From Epiperipatus broadwayi (Eukaryota > Onychophora > Udeonychophora > Euonychophora > Peripatidae), in contig JAQFVV010001041.1 of assembly GCA_028023455.1 (NCBI GenBank), positions 60,819-124,818 of the forward strand: 64,000 nucleotides of DNA, read 5' to 3'. How positions within the stretch are numbered: position 1 is the stretch's first letter; every line of letters starts with the position of its first letter. The notes beneath the pieces were generated by a model. It was given only the letters and a program-made list of their open reading frames with translations, made no database searches and was not told the origin of the DNA. Position numbers and translations under genes: made by a program. Shown piece by piece: positions 23,947 through 36,514 of this stretch.

Positions 23947-25150
23947 CTGATTAATACTTGTCTTGCTAATTTGGAGTAACTAAGGACCATTATCATGTAG
24001 CTTACAATAGCTAATTACTATTTACTAACCAATGCAGAATGGCTAGCTACTTGTTATAAGTTGATCATCTGAAAATAAAAATATAAGTCTAATTATAAAA
24101 AAAATGTTTTTGAGGTTTATCTGACTTGTCTCAAATCTCAGTTCATAGGTATGTCATATAAATGTGTTAGTTTAGTGACCATTCTTAGCATATTTAAAAT
24201 ATTATTATTTATTTATTTAGATATATAGTTTTACAATCTGATTTCTATTGTTTTTTAAAACAATGTTAACATTCATTAAAAGATATTGGCTTTTAATTAT
24301 TTTTTTTTTAACAATGCATAAATAATAAAACTTAAAAGTCTAAACATTTAAAGTATCATTAATTTATCTACTTTTTTAAAAATAATATATATATTTTTCA
24401 TTTAATTCAAATACATATTCTGACATTGTGACTAATATATATATATAAAATCAGATAAAATAAATATAATAATCAAAATACTCTGGAATAAATTCCAAAA
24501 TATTCAACATCTCAATATAAAAATAAATAAATAATAGCTAGAACCAGTTTACGCATGCCATTCTGAGTAGCATTTAACCGTTAATATTTAAACTGTTATT
24601 ATATATATTACTTATTTTAATTTTATGGATGTAAAACATGGAATTTCAATTCAAAAGTTAGTTTTAAATAAAACAATTATACCCAAGAATAATTATAAAA
24701 AATAAATAGATTTAAAAAAAAAAATTGAAGAAAAATGAGTGCATTCACTCTTTAATTTTTCAGAAATCTACTATTTCAAAAATTAAAAAAAAACTTACGA
24801 TATAGGCTAATATATATATAAAATAATATCGTGTAATATTAAAATATCAAACTACTCACTCGACTAAACTGAGATTTTTTTAAAACATTCCTTTTTAGAG
24901 AATAGATCGGAGTCACCAATATTAATTAATTAGATATAAAAGTTTGTAGAAAAAACTTGTGATAAAAGTATATAAAAAGTGTTGGAAAAAATTGAAATGG
25001 TATTCAGTATGTATTACTTTAAAAATCTAACTTACTATAATAAAAAATATAACTAATTATATATCTAACTACATGCGTCTGTAAACAACAGTATTATATA
25101 ATCAAATGAACAATCATTAGAAATCTCTACATAAAAATTTGTTCTTTAAA
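23947..25150. other. AT-rich stretch without a recognised feature
   Basis: Only A/T runs and very short (AT)n tracts near 24384, 24434 and 24810 are visible. Confidence 0.55.
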
Positions 25151-25199
25151 AAATGTTAATTTTCTACCAAATCTATACTATATATAAAACGATGTAAAA

Positions 25200-26600
25200 C
25201 TTTTTTGTAAACTGGATTCTGTTCCTATGTTTGTTATTATGATCATGTTATTCTTATTCTGATGTTGTGTCTGAGCATTAAGTTTATCTGTTTTTATTTT
25301 TTCCGGAGAAATTTATCTTTAGTATTTTACGGTTATTATCGAATTAATATCTTTGCTTGCTTACCCAACAAGCGTATGGTTTATTCGGACTGCTAACTTC
25401 CGAAGAGTGATCAGACGAGATAATTGAAACTCGAGAGCTCTTGTCTCTTTTTGAAGGTTAAAAAAGTCAACTTCGTGAAAATTGAGGGTATTTCATCTTT
25501 ACACAGCCCGAAGAGAAGATTGTGATGACGGGTTAACGCAGTTGTGGTCTAAAATTACTCTGTGTTATTTTTGCTGCTTATCTAATACTTATCCATTAAA
25601 AAACGTGGTTACGAATAAAAATATAATTTATCAAAGTTGTTAATCAGTTTTCTGGGTTTTTTTTCTATTACTGCAAAATCATATTAACGTATTAAATGCT
25701 AATAAAATAACCCGTTTGTTTAAAACAACTTATACAAAAATATACACTAACGTATTACTTCATAATAATTTATATATCGTTTTTTGTATTTTGGATATTA
25801 TTAGGGAAAATTTAAAATAATCTTTTATTTATTATACATGTTATTTATGGTTACATATGATAAAATTATGCGGAATTACGTATACTGAAGATATATAATC
25901 ATAATATTAAATGAAAATAATAGTCACACACATGATGTAAATATAATACATATAGTAACTTTTTGATTTTTTAGTTATAGTATTTTGGGGTACATTATAT
26001 ATATATTACTTTATGTTAGTTTATCAAAAAAATTTATTATTAAATCGTTTTTTTTTTCTTTATTAAAAAAAAATTAAAAATTCAAAACAAAATGCTATAT
26101 TATAAATTGCTTATAAAGAAATCTTTTAAATATACATTTTGCTGGAATGGAAAAAAAAAAAAGTAATTAAAAATTACTTTAGCAGTAGATTGATTAAAAA
26201 CTGAAGTTTATACAGCTTTTAGAAACACAATTAAATATTAGCTATAAAAGTCTAAAAGCAAGAATGAATTTGTAATTTGTAATGCGCTGGAAGTCGGGAT
26301 TTTTATTTATTAGAAGATCTTAATTTAAATCCATGGTCCTTAGAAAACAGACGTCAACGTGTTTGAATCTAGCAATCCATTTTTATTGTTTTTTTTTCTA
26401 ACTGGTCTTACAAATACGGATATCTCAGAAAGTAGAATACGCTAATTAAAATATAGTTTTTTCTAGATAGTTTATATACGGGTATGTGTGTAGATTCTCT
26501 CTCAACAAAATAAAAGTGTCTAATAAAGTTAATAAAAGACTTTCCTTTTTAATACGACTTATCTATCTGGAAAATAGACCAACTATTTTTTTTTACATAT
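25200..26600. other. CpG-bearing AT-rich block, function unknown
   Basis: CpG dinucleotides are clearly more frequent here than in neighbouring DNA, densest at 25310-25620 (for example CGAAGAGTGATCAGACGAG). No frame longer than 60 codons, no splice-bounded exon and no tRNA fold was recognised. It may be an unmethylated regulatory region or simply a stretch free of old methylated transposons. Confidence 0.35.
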
Positions 26601-26654
26601 TATCTACTCTTATCTACATATTTTTATTTATATGTTTTTTTGAGACTTAATTAC

Positions 26655-27106
26655 AGATTAATAGGCCAATAAACATCACATGACCACCATTTCTTATGCT
26701 TGTGTATAACTGTTGTTAAAACAGGCAAAACTCACTATACGTATTGCCACACACAGCAAGCTAGAGTAATCAATGGATGCCAGAAGGCTTGTGCATAAAA
26801 TCTCCATCTAGTGCCTACCCATCCAATATTCCCAGTGTAGTTTCTGGCTTGTGGCCTTCGTCAGTGAGTGGAGATAAAAGGTAGTTGCTGGAGGTTGCAT
26901 TAGATCCTAAGATCTAGGTGCAGTGCTCTCAGATCCAAGGCTCCTCACTGACAAAAGCCACAAGCCAGAAACTAGTCTGGGGATATTGGATGGGTAGGCA
27001 CTAGATGGGAATTTAATGCACAAGCCTTCTGGCATCCATTGATTACTCTAGCTTGCTGTGTGTAGCAATACGTATAGTGAGTTTTGCCTGTTTTAGATTA
27101 ATAGGC
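26655..27106 (+). mobile_element. CCAATAAAC-family element, long foldback copy
   Basis: AGATTAATAGGC occurs at 26655-26666 and 27095-27106, a direct duplication of 10-12 bp (its last bases overlap the family end). The left arm (about 26720-26835) and right arm (about 26985-27090) are long inverted repeats sharing TATACGTATTGCYACACACA, AATCAATGGATGCCAGAAGG and CCATCTAGTGCCTACCCATC. The 150-bp centre contains a second inverted pair around GTTTCTGGCTTGTGG. The right end stops at CCTGTTTT, exactly as in the 23.75-kb copy. It is non-coding. Confidence 0.8.
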
Positions 27107-28453
27107 ATATGAAATATTTGACATCTAATATAATTTTAAAAATTGGTAATCTGTAATTATATAATTTTCCAGAAAGTTCTTAAATTAATCTATTAATTAA
27201 CATTGCTACAAATGTATATTTTTTATTATAACATTGGGCTAATTATAAATCCGAACTGCATGCAAATTTTAAGAAAATAATAGTCGATTTGAGAATGAAG
27301 TTCGGAAATATTAATTTTCAGTTAGTATACAAGAACTACTTCCAAAGATATGTTGAAAAGTGAAGTTTAAGCATCATATTCAATGTTAAAAAAAACCTCA
27401 TATTCTCTGTAGTTAAGAGGATATATTTAGTTATGCTATTTAAATATATCTACTTAATAGTTTTCTCGTTCTAACATTAGTTTTTTAATATAAATATGCA
27501 GATCATTTTAACTTTAAGTTTGCAAAATTATCGATAGAAAAATATATTTAGAAAAAACACCTTAATTTTTTTAATTACCTTTAAGAATGTAATAATTTCT
27601 GGTATGGTTCAAGTTGTTACACTATCGGTACACTAATTACGTGTTAATCCGCAACATTTAAAAAAAAACTCACAATAACATTCAGTTTTTTAGAAAATAA
27701 GTAAATTACATTATTGAATATCTTCATTTAATATTTTTTTAAAGTAAATTTTAAGAATTATTTTTTTAAAATAAAATTTGAATTATATCCTAATCCTATT
27801 TTTTTCAGAAAACTTTTAATTAACTATGTATTTATACAATTATTGTCTAAATAAAATTTTATTACATTATCTTTTACTATTTTTTTTTAAAAAAAAAAAA
27901 CAATTATTTTTATTTAAAAATTACTGAGTGCATTAAATATTTTAACCAGGAGGAAATGTTGCTATGGCAACACCATTTTAATTACACTTCAATGATATAA
28001 TGAAGGCTTTTACATAAGTTATTTATTTTTCCAAAAATTAAAAATATAAACAATGATACCCCATTTTTTTTATCCTAACAACAAACTCATACATTTTAAT
28101 ATAAATTCAACAAACTTTCATGTGCCTAACTAAATAATTTAATAATGAATATAAAACAATGATATATATATATAGTATAAAACACTTATTTATATATATT
28201 ATTAAACATATAATTTCTAACATTATTTTTATAAGCAGATTATTAATTTCATTAGAAGATATAACTTGAAAATAATTTTATAAATAATATCCAGGTTAAT
28301 AATTAAAGTGCAGATCTGCTTGGTTTAATTTTTAAAAAAAAAAAAAAACACATTAGCAATAGAGATTATTAAACTACATCACAGTATTTAAATAACACTC
28401 TAAACGACTACTGTGATATATAAATATATCACAATAGTCCTTTAGTGTGGTAT
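27107..28453. other. AT-rich stretch without a recognised feature
   Basis: A/T homopolymers are frequent (for example around 27885-27900). Nothing coding was recognised. Confidence 0.55.
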
Positions 28454-28706
28454 ATATATTGTACCTGAATAGCGTTACATGTTTCATAATTTATTTTTTA
28501 AATTATGTTTAGTTTTAAGATTTTTAAAATAAAATTTTGCAAAAATAAAAGTACTGCCTCATATTTTTCTTTTAGAATAAAATGTCTTAGCAAGAGGGGG
28601 GAGGAAAAGTCTAAAATTGAATTAAAAAAAAAATTAAAACTTTTTTTTCTCTCTTTCTTTGTATAAAATAAGCCAATGTGAAATCAGACTAAAAATTAGT
28701 CAGTAA

Positions 28707-29772
28707 AAATAAAAGGTACTTGTTAATTAGTCACTGTACATTGCTTGATGGCACTGTTTCTGTGCAAAAATGTTTTAATATAATGTTTCCCGGCTGGGAC
28801 AAAACAAAACTTTTTTCTTTTTATTTAAAAATGTACATTATTTTTCTAATAGTAAATGCAACATTTAAACAAAATTTAAAAAAAAGCCACTTGATTAACA
28901 AAGTAATCAGCATGAATTAAATAAAATTCCATTCAATTAAATTGCAGCATGGAGCGCTGGAATGTATAAGGGAGGACTGATGGTTTTGCCGATTCGAAGG
29001 ATTGTACAAAAGATGCATTACTCTGATCAAACTAAGTTTATGATTTCCAAAACAAATATCCAACCTCAGACAAGTTTACATTATACTTAGCATTCTACAT
29101 TAAACATCAAAATCAAAAAAACAAAACACTTTTCTTTTTATTTAAAAATCTACATTATTCTTCTAATAATAAATGAAACGTTTAAACAAAATTAAGAAAA
29201 AAAAAACACTTGATTAACAAACTAATCAGCCCGAATTAAATTAAATTCAATTAAATTAAATTTCAGCATGTAGTGCTGAAATGTACAGGGGGTCATCCTC
29301 TGATCAAACCAAGCTTACAATTTGTCTCATAGCTCTTCTTGCGAAAACATGCCTATTCGCATAAGTTTTGGGAAATGGTGTTTGACCCTACCCTTTTGAA
29401 ATTCTTTCCACCTTCCAAGCTCAGTAGGGCAGCACAAAAATGGGCTTACAATTATTAGTATGTAATAGTACATCAGATAGGGTGTAAGATCATTACTTCA
29501 AATGCACATTAAAAGAGTTATGGCCAGTTGAATTATGTACACCCTCACATACGGTAGTGATCTTTTAAGTGTGCACTATTTGCATAGTGTCGCAAAGCAC
29601 ATCAGCAGACCATAATATTTGTGTGCAATGCTATCTAGGCCTGCTAATGGCAATATGAACAGAAGTGTTCTATATGCTGTAAGTTTGGCTGTGTAAATGG
29701 CATATTTCTGTGTTTTTGCACAAAAACAGCGCCATTGATGTACAGTGGCTAATTAAACAATACCAAATAGAA
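28707..29772. mobile_element. Inverted-repeat DNA transposon nested in the 5' LTR
   Basis: The element is 28715-29764 (1050 bp). Terminal inverted repeats of about 55 bp start GGTACTTGTTAATTAG on the left and, reverse-complemented, GGTATTGTTTAATTAG on the right. Both continue into CACTGTACAT and GTGCAAAAA. The 8-bp flanks are AAATAAAA and AAATAGAA (7 of 8 match). The 3' LTR at 35230-35250 shows the uninterrupted target with one AAATAAAA, proving an insertion. Inside, a 319-bp segment is tandemly duplicated (CACTTGATTAACAAA at 28888 and 29207). There is no transposase. The 8-bp duplication with GG termini could suit Merlin, P or hAT relatives; the superfamily is not settled. Confidence 0.85.
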
Positions 29773-30002
29773 TGTTTGTAAAACTTTCATTATGTAATTA
29801 GTTTATAAGATTTCAGATTGATAATATAAAATGAATAGTTGAATTAATTAAAAAACTGTAAAGCATCTTATCAAAGTTGTTTAGATGAATCTGAGCAAAG
29901 GATTAAGATAACCAGAAATGTAAAATTAACTAAAAGACAGATTTCAAGTTAAGATCAAAATTAAAAATAACGATAAGAAATTAAAACAATAGGAGAAAAA
30001 AT

Positions 30003-30036
30003 ATATATAAGTCACTCTCTCCATTGTTCTTCAGTC
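30003..30036 (+). promoter_or_regulatory. LTR core promoter (TATA plus initiator), 5' copy
   Basis: TATATAAG (30003-30010) is followed about 28 bp later by TCAGTC (30031), a good initiator at the expected spacing. The same layout is kept in the other repeat (TATATAAAG near 35479, then TCAATCAGA). Conservation across both repeats supports a real promoter. Confidence 0.55.
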
Positions 30037-31080
30037 AGGCTGCAATTTTCTAGATTATTCATTAATTCAGATTATTATTATTCAGTTTAGACAAAATGGA
30101 GAATCCAAAGAACCAGAGCTCCAGATATTTGAAAACTATAAATACAGCAGTAAGCCAGTCAAAGTCAACATTGATGCAAAAGCCACAGATCTAGTAACAT
30201 ACATTGCTAAACAACTTTATGATATTCAGCTGGGCTTCAGACCCCAAAAACCCTTACCATAAAGAAAATCAACTGAACCTCACCTGAACCAATGTCCAAA
30301 ATAATGCCTAGATTGTAAGTAAATGTTGCCACAAACTCTGTTTCCCAGTGTCAACACAAAAAATGGAAAACAAGCCCTGGAACCATTGATGGAGACCAAA
30401 ATGCCAACCAGTTGGAAACTAACAAACATGAAAACCTAGGTAAAGATACTTTTAAAGGTAGTCTTATCACAGTCTAGACTTATTATTTTAAATGAAGTTT
30501 CATTAATGGACTGTTATAAATATAGCCTAAAGTCATTTATATTTTTCTTATGTAAAATTTATTGTGTTATTTTATATTATATCAAATATATGTGTGCATA
30601 AATAATTAAATACTAATGTTTGCTTTAATGGTTATTTTGTCTATTTTCTCTTTCTCTCTTGTCACTGCATCACCAGCAAACTAGTATAGAGTTATTTTAT
30701 GTGTTAAGTAAAAATGTTAGACCCTGAGACAGAGTGTGAGATATTCATGGGATTAATCAAGAACTAAATTGTTTACCTATCATCCAGGCATGCTAATTAT
30801 AACTTATGATTAGCTGGTGCCTGGGGTTTTACTTCAAAACAAATAGAAATGCTTAGGATGGCAGGGGTTTGAATTTAGCAGCCAAGAAGTTTTATAGCCT
30901 CGAAATATGGCAATAGGTTATGCTCTGTATGGCCTCGGCCTGGTTATTGGTGCCATTGGTCTTATCAATCTTCAGCATTTGACTTCTTCACTTTTGCTGC
31001 AATAGTGAAAGTGCAGCTGGAGTTGTTCGAGATTTATTTTAATTTAGATAATCAGAGCAATCCTTCTACCACTCAGTTCA

Positions 31081-33349
31081 AATGCCATTTAACATGGGTG
31101 CTGAAGTGCCATAAATTGACCCAGCATAATCAAAGTTTTAAAAAAAGTAAGATCATAATTAAAATTGAAAAAAAAAAAGTTTGAAACTAAAATTTAAATT
31201 AAATGCTAAATTGCATGATAAAAGTTGAAATCGGTGAGCAGTGTGAGAAGAGAAATAGACCAAGGCAAAGAAGTTGTAATATTGATAAAATAATAGTTAA
31301 ATATATAATGTAATTAAAAAGGAGAGAAAAAGAAAGCAGTCAGAAATGATAAATAATTTATTATTGTGGGTTTGGAGTTAGTCAGACACTTCGTTTGATT
31401 TAAAATAGTCAAGCACATCATTCAACTTTAAAATAGAAAAAATAATGAAAATAAAAGTATCGCCTGGCAGGTTAGGGGGGTTTAGAATTGATATTAGTTA
31501 AATGGAAGTATAATGAGAATTTTGTTATTTAAAGTAAAATAAGAAAGTTTTAGAGTAAATATACAATAATAAAATAAAAGTTTTTTTTCTCTTTATATAC
31601 AATCAAAATGCAGTGATAAAATAATAAGTAAATCTAAAAGAATAAATAAAGCATATAATAAATAAAGTGAAATCTATAATAAAATAAATAAATGTTGTAA
31701 AATAATATTTCATGTGAGTGTGGATTGTGTTTGGGTTGATAATCATGGGGGGAGTGTATAGATAAAGATTGATTGAGGAATGTATAATAAGTGTAGGCTG
31801 TCACAGTGTAAAAATAGTATTCATAATGGACTAAACAGGGGATAGTTCTCAGGGTGAGGTTCCAGTAGAGAAATTCTTGGGCTTATCCAAATTTTGCTGG
31901 GCAAAATAGTCCCAATTCATATTTAAAATATGTGAACTGGGAACCACCAGAATAAGATGCAAGTCAATCCTTGGGGGAAAATTCTCATTATCAATAGTGT
32001 AAGCTGAGTAGGTTAGCCAAGGAATCCTGCCATTCATAGTGACCCCTTTTTTTCACTTTCTAGGGTTCAGACTCATTGGCGCAAGTCATGGGCTCATTCA
32101 AACTTCTGGTAAAAAACTCAGCATAGACAGTAAAGTTTATATATATTGAAACAGACATGTCATTTCATACATATATATTTTGGAGATTTATTCCCCCCAC
32201 CTAAAGTGGTATAAATTAAAATGAAAATGACATATCAATTAAGGGAGATTGAAAAATAATAATGAATAGTTGACTGTGGTTTTAAAAGAAATCAGTGTCT
32301 CAATGATGATGCTATAAAAACCAAAATGTTTAATTTTAAAAATTTAAATAGCAATAAAAATAAACAAAATATCAATCCTTGCCATAAAAAAAATCAATAT
32401 TTTCAAAACAAAAAAAAGTTAAGTAAATCTTTAACATTTGGAAAAAATGCATCTTAAAAATACTATATTTGTAGAGCTGAACGGTTTCAAATTACAAAAT
32501 AGAAAGCTGTGGCTGCAGGCAAAGAAAGTTATTAAATTTGAAAAACAAGACAGATAAGAGATTAATTCCTAATCTGCTCCCACACAAACTAAAATGCCCA
32601 ATGACTGAGGAGAATAAAACACTCGGTCTTAAATGAAAGCACCAGCACCTATCAGATTACTGTGGAGTCATGCAAGAGCAATCCAGAGACTTGATGGCAA
32701 AAATATAAATAGTGGAATCAGGCAGTTCAAATTTGATTAGTATTAGTATTATTAGTGCTACACCACTTGTCCCAACCTAGAAATCCAGTATAACCAAGTT
32801 TGAAATGTCAGTGACTATCAACAGAGAAGAAACCTGTAGTTGCTGATTGATGACGAAGAAAACTATTAACATGGAAAGCACAAGAATGAATGGCTAGAAA
32901 GTAATAGCACTCTCTCTGTCTGTCTGCATATGTGTCTCCAAGTCATGCCGGGGTGAATATCAATTGAAATTGTAATACCATTTACCCTCAATAAGCAAAC
33001 CCCTTTGTAATGCAAGAGTGACCAGCAATGGAGGAGAGCAACAGATGAAAGTTGAGGTAAGAATATTATATAATGTTGGAAATATTTAAAAGAAAGATAA
33101 AATAAAAATGTAATGATAATAATAATCATATCTATTACTTTTTATAAGTTGAATAAATGATGATTTGAAAATATATTCCACAATAAAAATATAATAAATT
33201 CCTGTCCACTGATATATATGCATCATAAGAATTAATTTAAGGTAAATATCCCCTGGTTTTAAATATATGTGTATACAAGATTTCCAAATAAAACAAACAA
33301 GTAGTAATATTACCTGGATTGATAAAACAAACATATGATTTTATATTTG
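31081..33349. other. Interior of the LARD-like element, first part
   Basis: No retroviral-type domain is visible on either strand. The minus-strand frame at 31849-32037 (62 codons, containing VVPSSHILNMNWDYFAQQ) has more coding-like composition than its surroundings but matches no family I recognise. The minus-strand frames at 32866-33334 are low-complexity. The sequence is A-rich with scattered G-rich patches (31470-31490, 31745). Confidence 0.5.
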
Positions 33350-33350
33350 A

Positions 33351-33882
33351 AATTTGAATGAATTATAAATGCTTATATATAAAATAGTCTCTATTTAAAC
33401 AAATTATAAATGCTTAAATATAAAATACATTCCTACTTGGATAAATTATAGATGCTTATATAAAATATGCCTATACATGAATGAACTATAAATTCTTATA
33501 TATAACATATGTTTCTACTTGGATAAATTTTAAACACTTATATAAAATATATCTATACATGAATGAAATATAAATGCTTATATGAAATATGTCTATACAT
33601 GAATGAATTACAAATGCTTATATATAAAATATGTCTCTACTTGGATAAGTATAAATGCTTATATAAAATATGTCTATACGTGAATAAATTTTATATAAAA
33701 TATGTCTATACATGAATGAATTATAAACGCTTATAAATAAAATACATATCTACTTGGATAAATTATAAATGCTTATATAAAATATGTCTATACATGGATG
33801 AATTATGAATGCTTATATATAAAATACATCTATACCTGAAGGAACTACAAATGTTATATACTAAATACATCTATACCTGAAT
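33351..33882. repeat. Tandem array of about 41-bp units, alternating types
   Basis: About 13 units of 36-43 bp built on AATTATAAATGCTTATATA plus AAATATGTCTATAC. Two unit types tend to alternate: one ends CTACTTGGAT, the other CTATACATGAATG. This gives a dimeric higher-order period near 82 bp. It lies inside the LARD-like element, so it may be copied with it. Confidence 0.9.
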
Positions 33883-34575
33883 AAACACCCTTCTAATAGT
33901 ATTTATACATTGTAAATCTACAAACCTGAATTAAATCATGATATGTTGACATAAATGAGTGACTTGAAACTACCTACATGTACCTGAAGCAAGGATTAAT
34001 GGACATCTTGGATATAGATCATTGATGATTAATGAGTGATCAAACTAACCTAGGAGAATAAATGCACCTACAGGAAAATGGGAACCCAAAATGAACTGTT
34101 ACAAAGAGGAACTATTAATAAACTTTGGTTGGATTATTATCCAAATAGTGTTATATCTAAAATAACTTTGGAGGACTTATTATCTAAACATTATTACATA
34201 ATTAAAAATTATCTAAATAAATATTGCTATCTAAAATTAATCCACTTGTTCCATTTCATTTTGCATCTCTTATCATTCATGGCACTTGTTTACAAGAATC
34301 TCATGCCTCCTGAGCTATGTTTGGTATAACCAAACCTGGGTAAGTAAGATTGTAGTAATCTGGAACACTAGTGGTGCCATTTGGGAACCTAAACAAACAA
34401 ATTTTTTAGTAGTATCCAGTCTCTTTAATACTACAATATCTGATGAGCAGGAAATATTGTTGTAGGAGGCACTAAGTAGACTTTGAGTAAAGCCAATCTT
34501 TATTTCCTTCTATAATATGCTCATCAGGAAATAGTTACAACTGATTTATATAGGTTGGCAGGTGGTTCAGTTACA

Positions 34576-34621
<46 letters not shown>

Positions 34622-34961
34622 TGGTATAATCCAGGAGAATCCTGCATCCACCTCATTCAAAACCCTGTAAACATCAGAAAGATGTATGTTGCTACTCATG
34701 GTCATCACAGACGATATGATTGTTGAAATCAACATTGTACAGCATGGAAGGAAGTATAATTTAAGGAAGATCATCCTCATCACTGTAAACATCACTACAG
34801 CTCCAAAAATATATTGAGAAAAGGTAGAAATTTAAATAAAAATTAGAAGCAGTGATATAGAAACAAATAATAATTAGTAATTAAAGGAAAAAGTATAAAT
34901 AATTATTGGAGATGAAATGGGTCAAAATATGCATTTTACTCTCAAACGGAGGGTGGTGTAA
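33883..34961. other. Interior of the LARD-like element, last part, and PPT
   Basis: A plus-strand frame at 34078-34329 (83 codons) shows no domain. A compound (AT)n(TG)n microsatellite lies at 34577-34620. The stretch ends in the purine tract AAACGGAGGGTGG next to the 3' repeat. Confidence 0.5.
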
Positions 34962-36514
34962 TGTACCACTATTCAATAGAATTACATGTTTCATAATTTT
35001 TTTTAAAAAATTATTTATAGTTTTAAGATTTTTAAAATAAAATTTTGCAAAAACAAAAGTACTGCATCATATTTGTCTTTTAGGATAAAATTTCTTAGCA
35101 AGGAAGGGGGAGGGGAGTCTAAAATTGAATTAGAAAAAATTTAAAACTTTCTCTCTCTCTCTCTCTCTTTGTAAAAAAACTTTTATAATGTACAAAATAA
35201 GCCAATGTGAAATTAGATTAAAATTAGTCTGTAAAAATAAAATGTTTGTAAAACTTTCATTATGTAATTAGTTTATAAGATTTCAGATTGATAATAAAAA
35301 TCAAAATCAATAGGTGAATTAATTAAAAAACTGTAAAATGTCTTATTGAAGTTGTTTATATGAATCTGAGCAAAGGATTAAGATAACTAGAAATGTAAAA
35401 TTAATTAAAAGACAGATTTCATGTTAAGATCAAAATTAAAAATAACGACAAGAAATTAAAACAATAGGAGAAAAAAAGTATATAAAGTCACTCTCTTTAT
35501 GTTCTTCAATCAGAGCTGCAATCTTTTATATCATTCATGAATTTGGATTATTATTATTCAGTTCAGACAAAATGCAGAATCCAAACAATCAGAGATCCAG
35601 ATATTTGAAAACTATAAATGCAGTAGCAAGCCAGTCAATTACTGCTGCAGTCAACATCCATGCAAAAGCTGCAGATCTAGGAACATGCATTGCTAGACAA
35701 CTTTAGGATATTCATCTGGGCTTCAGGCCCCAAAAACATTCAACAGAAAAAAAATCAATGAACCTTGCCTAAAGCAAAGCCTGGAACAATGCCTAGATTG
35801 TAAGTAAACATTGCTGCAAACTCTCTCTTTCATTGTCAACATAAAGAATGAAAACAAGCCCTGGAACCATTGATGAAGACCAAAAAGCCAACCAGTTGGA
35901 AACTGATAATCATAAAAACTTAGGTAGATACTTTTAAATATGTTCTGATCACAGTCTAGACTCATTATTTTAAATGAACTTTCATTAACAGAATATTATA
36001 AGTATAGCCTAAAGTCATTTATATTTTTTATGTAAAATTTATAGTGTTATTTTATATTATATTTAATATGTGTGTGTGTAAATAATTAAATATTAATGTT
36101 TGATTTAATGGTTATTTGATCTATTTTCTCTTTTCTCTTGTCACTGTGTCACCAGTAAACTAGTGTAGAGTTATTTTATGTATTAAGTAAATATGTTGGA
36201 CCCTGAGGCAGAGTGTGAGCTAGTCATGAGATTAATCAACTGCTAAATTGTTTACCTGTCATTCAGGCATGCTAATTTTTACTTCACAACAAATAGATAT
36301 GCTTTGGATGGCAGGGGTTTGAATTTAACAGGCAAGAAGTTCTCTAACCTGGAAATGTAACCACAGGTTATACTCTGTATAGCCTCAGTCTTGTTATAGG
36401 TGTCATTTGTCTTTTCAACTTGAATGGCCAGTTTGCTGCAATAAAGTGCAGCCAGTGTTGATCGAGATTTATTTTAATTTAGATAATCAAAATGATTGTC
36501 TCCCATGCAGTTCA
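34962..36514 (+). repeat. 3' LTR-like repeat (uninterrupted)
   Basis: 1553 bp, TGTACC...AGTTCA. The order of blocks is the same as in the 5' copy: an AGGGGGAGG patch near 35105, CT-rich run at 35152-35168, TATA/initiator near 35479-35515, short ATG frame at 35571, then sequence ending ...GTTCA. By eye the copies differ at roughly one base in ten, plus small indels, so the element is not recent. It keeps the pre-insertion site of the nested DNA transposon. Confidence 0.75.

Larger units (their letters stand above)
28460..31080 (+). repeat. 5' LTR-like repeat, interrupted by a DNA transposon
   Basis: It is homologous to 34962-36514 along its whole length once the 1050-bp insertion at 28715-29764 is removed. 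It carries a TATA/initiator promoter near 30003. Downstream an ATG at 30095 begins MENPKNQSSRYLKTIN, a short frame that the other copy shares as MQNPNNQRSRYLKTIN before both degrade. A CCAGGCATGCTAAT...ATTAGCTGGTGCCTGG hairpin lies near 30785-30830. Confidence 0.7.

Noticed and set aside
34436-34530. Hammerhead ribozyme around CTGATGAGC ... GAAAT, both strands
   Set aside because: CTGATGA and GAAA are both present but no stem II or stem I can be paired.
28460-36514. Simple segmental duplication instead of LTRs
   Set aside because: Not excluded, but TG...CA ends, a purine tract before the 3' copy and a conserved TATA/initiator fit an LTR element better.
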